Origin: Rhinopithecus roxellana
Taxonomy: Eukaryota; Chordata; Mammalia; Primates; Cercopithecidae
Direction of reading: 5' to 3'
DNA length: 64,000 bases
Assembly (NCBI RefSeq): GCF_007565055.1
Contig: NC_044560.1
Coordinates: forward strand, 44,597,030 to 44,661,029
Shown here: piece after piece, positions 62,530 to 64,000 of the stretch
Numbering within the stretch: the stretch's first letter is position 1
Layout: each line of letters opens with the position of its first letter
Made by a program: the position numbers and the translations under genes
Notes under the pieces: generated by a model
What the model was told of the DNA's origin: nothing
What the model saw: the letters and a program-made list of their open reading frames with translations, nothing else
Databases searched by the model: none

Positions 62530-63640
62530 GTAGACCTTCCTCATTCTGTTTAGAAGCAATACATGTAACTGTAGGATATTTCACTTAAAATTCCTATGTT
62601 AATGGAGATTGAAGTTATTTCCATTTTTCTCACATTGCTATTGAGAATCAACATCTTTTTCTTTTTTTGAGACAGGGTCTTGCTCTCTTGCCCAGGCTGG
62701 ATGCAATGGCACAATCATGGCTCACTGCAGCCTTGACCTCGTGGGCTCAAGTCCCCCAAGTAACTGGGACTACAGGCACATGTTACCATGCCAAACTAAT
62801 TTTTAAATATTCTGTAGAGACAGGTCTCACTATGTTGCCCAGGCTGGTGTCAAATTCCTGGAACCAAGCAATACTCCCCACCGGCCACCCAAAGTACTGG
62901 GATAACAGGCATAAGCCACTGAGCCTGGTGGGAATAAACATCTTTAAATATAACATACTCTTGCACACTTGTGCCAATATTTCTACAGAATAGTTTATAA
63001 ACATGGTATTATGGGAATTTAGGGATATATGCCTTTTATACCTGATTTGAAACTGTCACACTATTTCCTCAAAAGGTCATGATTATATCAGAGGAAAAAT
63101 GTCTACCCATGCCTACTAAATATGTATGTTATCGTTTGACATTTTAGGAATATGTGGTAAATAACAATATTTTTTGTTTTAATTTGCTTTTATTTTCTTA
63201 CTAGTGAGATTGATAATCTTTTTATGTTTATTTTTGTTGTTTATTCTATCCAGTGTTTGTTTATAGCCTTCATCCATTTTTTTATTGCTTTATGTTTTTT
63301 ATTGATTGACAAGTGTTCTTCGTATGATATATATATCCTGTTGCAAATATTTTCCCTCAGTTTGCAAAAGTCAATGTCTTTGACCTCTGAGTATAATGTC
63401 CTGGGCTGTAGAGAAGTTTTAACAGGTTTTGCAGTTTAATGTGTCATATTTAAAACCCAGTCACTGGGTTTTATCATGAAGAGAAAGGTCTTCCTCACCA
63501 AGCCCATAAAAATTCTATTAGATTTCCTTCTTTTCCAGCATTTAAAATTTTTAGATTTTTGATCCTTCAGGAATTCATTTTGTGTATAACTTTAAGTAGC
63601 AATCTAACTTACCTTTTTTTAAAAAAAAAAAAAAGTTAAT
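62530..63640 (-). mobile_element. L1M 3' fragment, split by an Alu
   Basis: tagtgagattgataatcttt, ttgcaaatattttccctcag and aaatttttagatttttgatc are reverse-complement old L1. The Alu at 62662-62930 divides it. Confidence 0.65.
62662..62930 (-). repeat. Old Alu (AluJ-like), antisense
   Basis: Diverged and slightly shortened. Direct repeat gaatcaacatctttt / gaataaacatcttta on both sides. Confidence 0.9.
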
Positions 63641-63804
63641 CTGTCCAGTGCATCATTTTTTTATAATGATGAAAAACTAGATCCAACTAAAATATTGAAC
63701 AGTACAGGAATGGTGAAGTGTATTGTTGAACCATTTAAGATGATCTTTTGAAGAATGTTTAATAGTGCAGAAAAAAGACGTATAGTTTTAAAATTAAAAA
63801 CCTA

Positions 63805-64000
63805 GGCCAGGTGAAGTGGCTCCTGGCTGTAATCCCAGCACTTTGGGAGGCCAAAGCGGGTGAATGGTCAGGAGTTCAAGACCAGCTTGGCCAACATGGT
63901 GAAACCCTGTCTCTACTAAAAATACAAAAACTAGCCAGGTGTGGTGGTGCATGCCTGTAGTCCCAGCTACTGGGGAGGCTGAGGCAGGAGAATCAATTGA
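63805..64000 (+). repeat. Alu, cut by window end
   Basis: Starts ggccaggtgaagtggctcc and runs past the last base. Confidence 0.92.

Noticed and set aside
60558..64000. Upstream UBE2U exons (HPN motif exon) or the first exon
   Set aside because: Searched by eye for minus-strand codons of the region before the Val-Asp-Pro-His junction and found none. The sequence is intron and old L1.
1..64000. CRISPR-like arrays, phage or plasmid elements, bacterial operons, tRNA or snRNA genes
   Set aside because: No regularly spaced repeats, no bacterial-style gene packing, and no U6, Y RNA or tRNA signature noticed. Everything fits primate intron DNA.

Overview
The window is primate nuclear DNA, most likely from an Old World monkey (macaque, baboon or green monkey type). 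It is full of Alu, L1, MIR, L2 and MaLR copies. The youngest Alus, at 8.6, 20.5, 44.1, 46.2 and 53.3 kb, start their unit with a 'ggctcaagcctgtaatcc' head and/or have 'gatccggccactg' in the right arm, where human AluY has 'gatcgcgccactg'. I know that variant from cercopithecoid AluYR-type copies. No bacterial-style gene, CRISPR array or operon is present, and nearly all long reading frames are translated repeats.

The one protein-coding gene is UBE2U (ubiquitin-conjugating enzyme E2 U), on the minus strand. I could place seven consecutive coding exons by hand: 60460-60557 (with the catalytic Cys), 56368-56485, 50413-50461, 38058-38146, 29378-29459, 10735-10829 and 3863-4047 (with the stop). 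All junctions are GT-AG, all phases fit, and the 716 coding bases contain no internal stop, giving the last 238 residues of the protein. The first part (about 80 residues, including the HPN motif) and the promoter lie beyond the right edge of the window. Introns are 4 to 19 kb long.

Layout: 1-3.4 kb is broken L1M, Alu and LTR material 3' of the gene. 3.86-60.56 kb is UBE2U with its repeat-filled introns. The largest insert is a near-full-length but broken L1 (about 13.6-19.9 kb, minus), which sits inside an older L1M that resumes at 19.9 kb. 60.56-64 kb is the next intron, with old L1M pieces and an Alu cut by the window end.

The most interesting points concern splicing. The last-exon acceptor appears shifted 12 nt downstream relative to human UBE2U. 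The donor after the fifth exon in the window itself spells an in-frame stop (AAG TAA), which would give a short isoform. A sense Alu begins 20 bp after the donor of the exon following the active-site exon. I found no convincing new biological system. The other observations are local duplications, nested insertions, two unexplained short reading frames and one repeat-poor stretch.
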